Shown here piece by piece: positions 19,397 through 28,000 of a stretch of DNA of 64,000 nucleotides. Position 1 is the stretch's first letter. Every line of letters begins with the position of its first letter. The notes under the pieces are model-generated. The model was not told where the DNA came from, did not search any database, and saw nothing but the letters and a program-made list of their open reading frames with translations. This stretch comes from an uncultured Erythrobacter sp. Lineage in GTDB: Bacteria > Pseudomonadota > Alphaproteobacteria > Sphingomonadales > Sphingomonadaceae. Location of the stretch: the NCBI GenBank assembly GCA_947488085.1, contig CANKYI010000001.1, forward strand, positions 372,001-436,000, given 5' to 3'. A program made the position numbers and the translations under genes.

Positions 19397-21477
19397 TCTG
19401 CGGAACCGAGATATCGTAAAGCGAAGATCGTAAGATCATCCGTCGGATCATTCGCACCTTCGAAAGCTGCGATCTTATCGGCGAGATGCGTTGCCCGCTC
19501 CTGCGCAGTCGCATCGCCTGCTGAACGAAGCGCGTCAACGACACCCGTCATTCCGAACAGGGCATTGTCATTATTCGCTGCCTCGGTCGCGCCGTCGCTG
19601 ATAATGACCAAGGTCTCGCCCGCGGCCAGCTCAACCGGTTCGGCTTTGTAGGGGAAATCGATCACGCATAGCGGCGGTCCGCCTTTCATCGCGATCGTGT
19701 CAACCGAGCCGTCTTTGCGCAAAATCATTGGGTTTTCATGCCCCGCATTGATCATCTGCACTGCGCCTGTCGAACAGTCGATTGTGCCCACCAACATCGT
19801 GAGGCCCATCTCATCATCGGCTTCATCCATCAGGTCAAAATTGAGCGCGGCGAGAGCGGTATCAAGCCCATCTCCGGCACGTGCCAAATTGCTTTTCGAT
19901 AGCGTTTTTGAAAGCGCCATAAACAGCGCGGCGGGCACCCCTTTGCCAGTCACGTCCGCGACCAAGAACAAGAGCAGGTTCTCGCTGATTTTGACCGCAT
20001 CGAAAAAGTCACCGCCAACCGATTTAGCAGGACGCAGGATGCGGCCAATCTCGGTCCTGTGATCAAGCCGCGAGAGGGTTTTCTCACCCGGCACCATACT
20101 CATCTGGATGCGGCGCGCGGCCTCCAATTCGCCCTTTTGTTCAGAGGCCGCGACGCGTTCTTCGACCAATTCCATCGCCAATCGAATGCGCTCTGAGCGT
20201 GCGATGGCGTATCGGGTTACAATCACCGCGATTGCCGCGCATATCCCCACCATTAATGGGCGCGCTGGATCAAACAGCAGATTGGCCTGCGTGTAAGCTA
20301 TCCATGATGCAAATGGCAGCGTGATCGCAAAGGCAAAAGCAGGCCATAACAGCCATGTGCGCCACGCAAATGCAGCCAGAAAGACCAGAGCGAGCAAACA
20401 CAGCGCCGCAACAATCTCCACTACCGCGATCCAATCCGGGCGGTCGAGCCATGCGCCATCTAGAATTGCGTCGACGGCCATCGCTTGGAGAAGCACGCCG
20501 TCAACTTCGCTTTGCAAAGGTGTGGCGACGATGTCGTATGTGCCGGTCGCGCCGACGCCGACAATGACCGTTTTTCCCTGGAAAACTTCGGGAGACAGTT
20601 CGCCGTTGAAGACCTGAAGCGCGGAATATTGTGGGACGTTGGTGTTGCGCGCCATCTTAAAACGCATTTGCGCGTTGTTATCCGTGGGTAATACCCTGTC
20701 GCCCATCGTCAGCTCACGGCCATTCCAGGAGAGCTCCTCTTCGCCTGATGCAATCCTAGCGAGTTCCAACGCAAAACCCGGTGCCACATTGTCACCCACC
20801 TGCATCGACAACGGCACACGGCGAAGGATCCCGTCATCATCCGGCTGGCCATTGACCATACCCTGACCAAACGCGGCGAGGTCCAATTTATCAATGCTGT
20901 AAAGCAAGCGATTGGCTTTCAGCGTGCCCTCTGGCGGTGTCCCTGCGACCGTGTAAGAAAAGACCGCATTTTCCGCAGCGACCCCTCCTGTTTCAATAGC
21001 GGTTCTTGCCATGACAACCGGCCTTGTTCCGATCACATCGGCAAAGACATCATCCATATTCGGAAGAGCGAGGATCCGCTCTCGCATCTGCGCGTCGAGT
21101 TCGTCTTCAAGGTAAACCTCGACGAATTCTTCCGGGCCTACCGGGTCAGGTTCAACGAAATAGATATCGATGCCAATCGCGGCGGGTTCGGACCGGCCAA
21201 TCAACTCGATCAATTGCGCCATTTGATATCTGGGCCAAGGCCAAACACGCGTTTCCGCGACGCTTTCATCGTCGATCATAACGACCACGACATTGTCATC
21301 CGACATCTCAAGCGGGGAGGCGCGCTGCCAAGTGTCGAAAACTGTGTGGCGACCAAAATCGCCCGCGATCAGGCTCAGCGCTGCTCCGATGATCCCGCCG
21401 ATCAAAACCGCGCGGATGATCAAGGTGCGTGCGCGGCGGGATCTAACGGTGTCAGAGCTGGACACAATATCCGTCAT
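19393..21477 (-). CDS. CHASE2 sensor with SpoIIE-type PP2C phosphatase
   Basis: A 694-residue membrane receptor. One N-terminal transmembrane segment (about 20-40) leads to a periplasmic CHASE2 domain (about 45-345, with VVVVMIDDESVAETRVWPWPR and PAAIGIDIYF typical of the family). Three transmembrane segments (about 350-430), a short coiled coil, and a cytoplasmic PP2C/SpoIIE domain (about 455-690) follow. The metal-binding motifs are complete: GGDFFD, ADVTGKG, NAGHENP, ISDGATEA and DDLT. In partner switching such phosphatases dephosphorylate a STAS antagonist, and here the STAS gene is in the same operon. The start overlaps the end of the hydrolase gene upstream by 26 bp. The CHASE2 ligand is unknown. 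Confidence 0.92.
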   Translation of the reverse strand: MTDIVSSSDTVRSRRARTLIIRAVLIGGIIGAALSLIAGDFGRHTVFDTWQRASPLEMSDDNVVVVMIDDESVAETRVWPWPRYQMAQLIELIGRSEPAAIGIDIYFVEPDPVGPEEFVEVYLEDELDAQMRERILALPNMDDVFADVIGTRPVVMARTAIETGGVAAENAVFSYTVAGTPPEGTLKANRLLYSIDKLDLAAFGQGMVNGQPDDDGILRRVPLSMQVGDNVAPGFALELARIASGEEELSWNGRELTMGDRVLPTDNNAQMRFKMARNTNVPQYSALQVFNGELSPEVFQGKTVIVGVGATGTYDIVATPLQSEVDGVLLQAMAVDAILDGAWLDRPDWIAVVEIVAALCLLALVFLAAFAWRTWLLWPAFAFAITLPFASWIAYTQANLLFDPARPLMVGICAAIAVIVTRYAIARSERIRLAMELVEERVAASEQKGELEAARRIQMSMVPGEKTLSRLDHRTEIGRILRPAKSVGGDFFDAVKISENLLLFLVADVTGKGVPAALFMALSKTLSKSNLARAGDGLDTALAALNFDLMDEADDEMGLTMLVGTIDCSTGAVQMINAGHENPMILRKDGSVDTIAMKGGPPLCVIDFPYKAEPVELAAGETLVIISDGATEAANNDNALFGMTGVVDALRSAGDATAQERATHLADKIAAFEGANDPTDDLTIFALRYLGSAD

Positions 21478-22417
21478 ACGAACACAAGACTTCCAAATCG
21501 CGCCCGTTGCGGGTCAGCTCTTCATAGCGGATCGTCTCGCCATGCATCCGCTGAATATCGGCATCGCTATAGGTCGGCTCGTGGTGGAACAGCGCCAGCC
21601 GCTTGGCTCGCGCACTGTGGCACAGATCAACCGCGACGATGTTGGAGGAATGCCCCCAATCCTCTTTCATGGAAACACTGTCAGCGAGCGAATACATCGT
21701 GTCGGCAATCACCAAATCAGCGTCCGACATGAAATCGACCATTGCGCGCTCGGCATCCATATTGTCGATCTTATACTCGGCGTCTGTCGAATATATCGCC
21801 ACGCGTCCTTCGCTGTCTTTGAAGCGGTAGCCATAGCTCGCATGGCTGTGCTCTTGTTCAATTAGCGAGACCGTTAGCTCACCGATTTGATATTCTTTGC
21901 CAGTCTCAAGCGTGCGAAACTCAATGTCCGCTTTCAGCCAGTGAAAAGGCACCGGGAATGAGATTTCCTCTTGCTGACGGCGCAGCGCCTCTTCGGCGTC
22001 TGAGTGGCCAGCATGGATGATGACTTTGGCCCCTTCGACAAAGGCGGGCACAAAGAACGGGAACCCCATGATGTGGTCCCAATGCAGATGCGACAGGAAG
22101 AAGTGCCATTCTTTCGGGCGATCACCATCGGCCAGACGGCGCAGCGTATCCAGCCCATATTCGCGTAGGCCCGAACCCATATCGCAAACAACAAACGCGC
22201 CTTCGCCCACGTCGACTTCGACACAGCTAGTTGCGCCGCCATACCCCTGACCTACGGCGAAATCGAGTTCGTCGCGCGCAAATGCAAGTGCTTGTTCTTT
22301 ATCGGAAAATGTCTTTCCATTGGCATGGAGAAGCGCGTCGGCGACCTTATCGGTGATGGTCGAGGCGTGAGGAGCCACGGGCAGCGAGCCGCGTGTCCCC
22401 CAAAACCGGATCTGCAT
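21452..22417 (-). CDS. Metallo-beta-lactamase-fold hydrolase
   Basis: A 321-residue cytoplasmic enzyme of the MBL superfamily. The metal-binding motif SHLHWDHIMG, a later H-S-H (EQEHSHASY), STDAEY and the terminal HHEPTYSD are visible, and the overall form is nearest to the RNase Z / PhnP / cyclic-phosphodiesterase branch. The substrate cannot be read from sequence. It sits between the STAS and CHASE2-PP2C genes, 32 bp after STAS and overlapping the phosphatase gene by 26 bp, so it is part of the signalling operon. Because an adenylate cyclase is encoded 14 kb away, a cyclic-nucleotide phosphodiesterase role is worth testing but is only a guess. The start follows a GGGGGGGAAG Shine-Dalgarno. 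Confidence 0.85.
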   Translation of the reverse strand: MQIRFWGTRGSLPVAPHASTITDKVADALLHANGKTFSDKEQALAFARDELDFAVGQGYGGATSCVEVDVGEGAFVVCDMGSGLREYGLDTLRRLADGDRPKEWHFFLSHLHWDHIMGFPFFVPAFVEGAKVIIHAGHSDAEEALRRQQEEISFPVPFHWLKADIEFRTLETGKEYQIGELTVSLIEQEHSHASYGYRFKDSEGRVAIYSTDAEYKIDNMDAERAMVDFMSDADLVIADTMYSLADSVSMKEDWGHSSNIVAVDLCHSARAKRLALFHHEPTYSDADIQRMHGETIRYEELTRNGRDLEVLCSYDGYCVQL

Positions 22418-22449
22418 ACTTCCCCCCCAGGATAATCAGCCGCAAAATG

Positions 22450-22890
22450 TCAGTGTCCGAGTGCTTCCTCGACCGTGTCGGCAACGCGGAATACCATATC
22501 ATAGCGACTTATGGCGAGAATTTCGCGCATTGTCTCATTCGGGCTCGCCAGAACAATCGTTGTGCCGGAATCTTGGCTGGCGCGCTGTGCCAATGTCAGC
22601 GCCCGCAGGCCGCGCGATGACATGTAGTCAACCTTTGCTAGATCAATGATCGCGGTTGCTGGACCAGCTGCCATCGCGTCCAACAAATGTTCTTTGAAAG
22701 CATCCGCGGTGGATTCGTCGATCCGCCCGCTGGGTGCGAGCAAGGTCGCGCCTGCGCGCTCCTCACTGTTCCAATCCAATGCACTGCCCGTCATGGAATG
22801 GGCATAGCGCGCATTAACCCGATTGCCAAATGCTCTTGGCTTACTCTCATAAGCGCCAAGGACTGGCGATATTGCGACCAGATGTTGCAC
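22450..22890 (-). CDS. STAS-domain anti-sigma factor antagonist (RsbV-like)
   Basis: A STAS protein whose domain occupies the last 110 or so residues. The phospho-acceptor region reads YMSSRGLRALT, matching the YISSAGLR form common in proteobacterial antagonists; the second Ser is the likely phosphorylation site. It is the expected partner of the RsbW-like kinase (17828-18241) and the CHASE2-PP2C phosphatase that ends this operon. The start is uncertain. The GTG at 22890 is preceded by AGGAGG at 4-5 bases, the best ribosome-binding site. A GTG at 22917 and an ATG at 22794 (giving a compact 114-residue protein but no Shine-Dalgarno) are alternatives. The roughly 32-residue extension implied by the GTG start has no recognised domain. 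Confidence 0.82.
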   Translation of the reverse strand: MQHLVAISPVLGAYESKPRAFGNRVNARYAHSMTGSALDWNSEERAGATLLAPSGRIDESTADAFKEHLLDAMAAGPATAIIDLAKVDYMSSRGLRALTLAQRASQDSGTTIVLASPNETMREILAISRYDMVFRVADTVEEALGH

Positions 22891-23080
22891 AGTTCCTCCT
22901 GCATCAGTTTGCGACACGCGACATTCGAGCAGTGAATTGTGAATTTTTCCCTAGTTTTCGGGCATTTTAGAGGGTTTCCCTGAGTGGTCTGTTAGGGGGC
23001 CAAGCGGTAAAGCTGTGTGATTGTGATGGTTTATATGATTTACACGGAGTTACCGGCCTACGCTCTTGTTTTAGCTATCG

Positions 23081-23165
23081 AACCCGGTATCACCCTGCAA
23101 AACACGGGATCGCACGAAGCCGGGGGCAAACTATGCGGCAAAGCCGCAGGGTCTGGGGTCGTAAT
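23081..23165 (+). promoter_or_regulatory. Possible structured RNA leader upstream of tpsB
   Basis: The 308-bp gap between the STAS gene and tpsB has no credible gene. Inside it ACCCTGC (23092-23098) can pair with GCAGGGT (23146-23152), enclosing about 47 nt that also contains a compact hairpin GCGGC-AAA-GCCGC (23135-23147) competing for part of the same bases. CCCGG near 23083 and CCGGG near 23120 could pair as well. The segment GCAAAGCCGCAGGGTCT resembles the 3' half of c-di-GMP-I (GEMM) riboswitches, but the required intervening hairpin is not evident. Treat as an unassigned structured leader. Confidence 0.35.
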
Positions 23166-23198
23166 TCACTACAATGATTTGGAGCTGACGGGCGCGTT

Positions 23199-25091
23199 AT
23201 GTGCTGGCTGAGGCTCATGCCGGGGGCGGTCTTGTATATCTGTAATCTATCGTCGAGCTCTGTCCGGGCGGGTCCGGACCATACCAGCCTTGTGACTGGC
23301 GCAACTGCGACGTCCGCATTTGTGCTTTGCGCCGCGATGGCTTTTCCAGTGCATTCGGCTCATGCGCAAAATGTCGGGCAGGCTCCACCGCAACTGACAC
23401 CGCCAACGCGTGGTCAACTAACGCCGCCAGAACAAGTGCGCGACAATCGCGGCGTCACGCTCACCATTGATGGAGATCTGGAGCGCGCGCCCTGCGTGCT
23501 CGACCGTGAAGACTATGCTGACATCCGCTTGACGCTCAGTGATGTTGAGTTTGCTGGGTTGGATCGAGTGCCGGGCCTATCGCTGGATGCCGCAGCAGAC
23601 GGGTATCTGGACCGGGAACTGCCGTTAGCTGTGTTGTGTGACATTCGCGCGGGAGCCAATGCGATTTTGCGTAGCCAAGGCTATCTCGCGACGGTCGAAA
23701 TACCTGAACAGAATTTGAGCGACGGGATTGCCGATTTCGGCGTGGTCTTTGGACGGCTGACTGGTTTGCGAGTGCGCGGCGATGCTGGCCCGTCAGAGGG
23801 TGTGGTTGCGGGTTATCTGGAAAAACTGACGCAGCAACCTGTTTTCAACACCAAGGATGCTGAGCGATATCTGTTGCTCGCCGATGATCTGCCGGGCGTC
23901 GACGTTCGCCTCTCGCTGCGTCCAGCAGCGGGGGGGGCACCTGGGGATTTAACCGGAGAGATCGCCGTCGTTCGCAATCGCGGCGCCATTGACCTGAATG
24001 TACAGAATTTCGGCTCTGACACGATTGGCCGATTTGGCGGATTGCTGCGGGTGGAGGCATATGACCTCACCGGGCTTGGTGATCGCACGTCGATTGCCTT
24101 GTTCAGCACGCTAGAGTTCACCGAACAGCAAACAGTGCAAATCGGACACGACTTTGCGGTTGGCTCTGATGGGCTGCGGCTTGGCGGGCAATTGACCTAT
24201 AGTGAGACCAGTCCAGACCTGAACTTGCCGGGGGTCGACCTTCAGTCTGAGACGGTATTGGCCAGCGTTCAGGCCAGCTATCCGCTCAAGCGGTCGCGCC
24301 AATCGAGCATCTTTGCGAATCTTGGCTTTGATCTGGTGGATCAGGATGTTGAGTTTAATGCGGTCCCTATCTCAAGCGACCGTGTGCGCACATTGTTTGC
24401 GCGGGTCAGCGGCGATTGGACCGATGAGCGCAGCGTTCAGCGTCTCGATGGCTACACGCCTTACGAACCCAAATTCCGCGCCCGCTATGGTTTCGAGGCG
24501 CGCCAAGGGGTTGATGCGTTTTCAACCAGTCCCGATTGCCGCGTCAACCCGATCAGCTGCTTTGTCGGCGGCAGTCCGCCGCCTAGCCGGATTGAAGCGG
24601 ACCCGACGCCGTTTCTGTTGCGTTACGACGCTGGGGTCGAGTTTCGACCAGACCCGGCGATCACATTCTCGCTTGAGGCATCTGCGCAGGTTTCCAGCAA
24701 GCCTCTGCCCGCCTTTGAAGAATTTGCCGCGGGCAGTTTCTCAATCGGTCGCGGCTTTGATCCCGGCGCGGTGCTGGGCGATAGCGGTTTCGCAACCTCG
24801 TTTGAGGTCCGCTATGGCTCAATGGCGCCCGCAGATCCGGAAGCGATAGCGGTGCAGCCTTACGTTTTCACCGACTTTGCGCGGACTTGGAACGAAGACC
24901 CCAGCCGCCGCCCGCTCAACCCTGATCGCTTGTGGTCAGCAGGTGGCGGCTTGCGCGCCGTATGGGGCTCCAAATTGCAGGCCGATACGTTTCTCGCCGT
25001 CCCATTGCAGCGGCCCGATCTGGCGCAGCAATTGGGTGATGTGCGTGTGATGGTCTCTGTGACCGCCCGACTTTTTCCGTGGAGATATTAA
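23199..25091 (+). CDS. Two-partner secretion outer-membrane transporter (ShlB/FhaC family)
   Basis: TpsB pore that exports the TpsA exoprotein encoded immediately downstream. The 630-residue protein has an N-terminal signal (cleavage near AHA|QNV, residue 56), a Pro-rich linker, and two POTRA domains (about 80-175 and 175-260). A 16-stranded Omp85-type barrel follows, including the family L6 motif IGRGFDPGAVLGDSG near residue 515; it ends in an aromatic-rich strand (RLFPWRY). The first ATG (23199) is used; starts at 23217 or a GTG near 23292 would shorten the n-region. The stop codon directly abuts the GTG of tpsA, so the two are translationally coupled. A 308-bp gap with a possible structured leader lies upstream. 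Confidence 0.9.
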   Translation: MCWLRLMPGAVLYICNLSSSSVRAGPDHTSLVTGATATSAFVLCAAMAFPVHSAHAQNVGQAPPQLTPPTRGQLTPPEQVRDNRGVTLTIDGDLERAPCVLDREDYADIRLTLSDVEFAGLDRVPGLSLDAAADGYLDRELPLAVLCDIRAGANAILRSQGYLATVEIPEQNLSDGIADFGVVFGRLTGLRVRGDAGPSEGVVAGYLEKLTQQPVFNTKDAERYLLLADDLPGVDVRLSLRPAAGGAPGDLTGEIAVVRNRGAIDLNVQNFGSDTIGRFGGLLRVEAYDLTGLGDRTSIALFSTLEFTEQQTVQIGHDFAVGSDGLRLGGQLTYSETSPDLNLPGVDLQSETVLASVQASYPLKRSRQSSIFANLGFDLVDQDVEFNAVPISSDRVRTLFARVSGDWTDERSVQRLDGYTPYEPKFRARYGFEARQGVDAFSTSPDCRVNPISCFVGGSPPPSRIEADPTPFLLRYDAGVEFRPDPAITFSLEASAQVSSKPLPAFEEFAAGSFSIGRGFDPGAVLGDSGFATSFEVRYGSMAPADPEAIAVQPYVFTDFARTWNEDPSRRPLNPDRLWSAGGGLRAVWGSKLQADTFLAVPLQRPDLAQQLGDVRVMVSVTARLFPWRY

Positions 25092-28000
25092 GTGGCTGCT
25101 ATGAACTCAAATCGTTCGAAATTGCTGCTTGGCTGCGGATGTTCCGCAATGGCAATTGGCCTGATTGCGACGCCAGAGCGTGCGAGCGCGCAAGCAATTC
25201 AAGCGACCGAGACTATTGTGAGCGGCGATGTGCTTCGCGAGCCACAAGGCCCCGGCCAAGACAGGATTGAGGTGAATAGCGCGACCGCAGTCTTGGAATG
25301 GACGCCAGATGAAGACGGCGCAGGCAACGCACTCGACTTCCTTCCTGTCGGCTCGACAGTGACATTCGCCGGCGGGCCAAGCGTTTCGGATTTCGCTCTC
25401 CTCAACATCATCCTTCCGGCTACCAATGGCAATGTAACGGTGTTTGACGGCACAGTTATCTCGCAACTGATCGACCCCATGACCGGGGCAGCGAGTCCCG
25501 GAGGCACAGTCGTTTTCTATTCGCCGTCAGGTATTTTCGTTGGCGATAATGCTGTGTTCGACGTCGGCAATTTGATCCTCACCACTCTGGAGCCGGATCT
25601 GGCCAGTTTTGATGCATTTGCGACGGCGGGAGGCACTCTGATCCAAGGGGGCACGCCAACCACAGCAACGATAGCCATCAATCCCGGTGCTCAGATCACT
25701 GCGAGCGCAGAGAACTCTTACTTCGCAGTGACCGCCGCAGAAATCAGCATGCTTGGCACTGCCGACATCAATGGCAGTCATGCCTATGTGGCGGGTGAGG
25801 CAGTGAATCTCACGGTATCCAATGGGCTATTTGATATTGAGATCCCGGTCGGGACGTCCGCTGCAAATGCCATCACTCTAGACGGGAATGTCGGCGGTCC
25901 ATCGAGCACCGGGGTGGGCGACAACCATCTGATCTACGCGGTCGCCGCTGCGCAAAATGATCCGATTTCCATGATCTTCAGCGGCAATCTCGGTTTCGAC
26001 CCTGCGGCCAGCGCGGGCATTGTGAATGGTGAGATTATCCTGTCCGCAAATTACGAGGTCAACGGGCGCGATGTTGATGGCGGCTCAATCACCGATGGCG
26101 ACGCCGCATTGTTCGATGCCGACAGCGCGTTGACCGACACGCCGGGCAGCATTTTCCTCGAAGATTTCACCTCCACCAGCAGCATTCTGGCCGTTGCCAA
26201 CGAGGAGGTGCAGGTCACCGCCTTTAACGGTCCAAGCTCTATCGACGGAAACTTGATAGCGGTTGGCCGCAATTTTGCAGAATTGACCGCTAGCAACAAC
26301 CAAACATTCGGCATTACGGGCGACGTCTTTGTCTCTGCTGATGATTTTGGACGGGTCGACACTAGCGTTCCTCCTGCTGAATTCGATGCCGTCGCGGGGA
26401 CAGCATTCATCGATGCGTTTGATGGCGGCATCCTGAATATTGGTGGGAATGCTCTGGTCAGCGCCCGTGCTGTGGCCGGTGTCGATACTGACACGTTGGA
26501 GGCTGGTTCGGCGACGGGCGGCTCCGCTACGGTTGCATCAACCGGAGGGCAACTCACCATCACTGGTGACGTTTCAGTCGAAGCCAATGCCAGTGAAGCG
26601 CAAATCGCCGAAGACTATCTGTTCGGCAATGTCTTTACCGGCGGCACGGCTCAGATATTCGCAATCCAAGGCGGCTCTGTTGTTATAGGCGGCAATGTTT
26701 TTGCCAACGCCTTTGCCCGAGGAACGACGGGATCGGATGTGAATCCATCGACAAGTTCCGATGCATTCGGTGGCTTGGTCGCCGTGCAAACTCAAAATGG
26801 CAGCGGCATCATTATTGGCGCTGACACTTTTCTTGATGCAAGTGCGATTGCGGGCAGGTCAAACGATACAGCGGCAGGCGGGCTGGCGGATGCAGGCGAG
26901 ATATTCGTCACGCTTGGCGCCGATGGCTTGATCGATCTCCAAGGCAATTTGACACTGTTGGCCAATGGCGAAGGCGGGGAGAATGTTGGCGGCCTTGGCG
27001 GTGACGGGCTGGGCGGAGCGGCGCGCGTTACTGTCTTTAACGGCGGCACCGTTTCGATAGGCGGATCGTATTTTGCCGAAGCGAATGGATTTGGTGGTCG
27101 CGGCATTGGCGGTGGCAATGGTCTTGGCGGGATCGCAGGAGCTCAGGCCGGAACCGGGTTGATCGATATTCAGGCCGATGCCACGGCCAATGCGATTGGC
27201 AGCGGCGCCAGTGCCTCGATCGGTGTCGGCGGCGATGGCGGCGATGGGACGGGGGGAAACGCCTTTCTTCAGGCGTCCGGCACGCTCACCACAATCGGTA
27301 CGCTCTCAATCGGCGGTAATGCAAGCGTAGCGGCCACAGGAGGCGGCGGTAATGGCGGTAACGGTGATGTCGTCACAGCAGCGGGCAATGGCGGCACTGC
27401 GACAGGCGGACAGTTCAGCACCGCTAACCAAGCAGATCCGACATTCAACAACGGCGCATTTGTTCTGGGCGGCGGGGACAATGGCGTTCTTACCGTCGTT
27501 GGCAGCACTCAGGCCAATGCTGGCGCCGATGGCGGCCGTGGCGGTGATAGCGGCGTGGTCCAAAATGGCGGTGATGGCGGCGATGGCTTTGGTGGGCTTG
27601 TCCAAGTGGGCCAGGCTTTGTTCGGCGGCGATGGTTCCGTTGGTCTTGGCACTGCAACATTTGGCGAAGTAACAATTGGCGCCAGTGGCGACGGCGGTGC
27701 CGGCGGGACTGGCATAGTAGATGGGAATGGCGGCAACGGTACAGGGGGGCGCAACGTCTTCGCAGGCGTGGCCGGCACCGTTACCGCAGATGCCGTCAAT
27801 CTCCGGGTGGATGCCGACCGTGGTCGGGGCTTTGTAGGCGGCGATCTCGTAGCCGGACAAGTCGAAGTTCGGGCGACCACAGGTGCGAATGTGACAGTCG
27901 CAAGCTTAGATGTCGATGCGACCAGCTCTGGAGGTTTTGCCACTACAGCGGGATCTGCGACTGGTGGCGATGTTCTGCTAGAAGCCGATGACGCCGATTT

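Noticed and set aside
23081-23165. Firm assignment of a c-di-GMP-I riboswitch
   Set aside because: The 3' half looks similar, but the GNRA-capped hairpin needed between the two GCAAA elements is absent, so only an unassigned structured leader is claimed.
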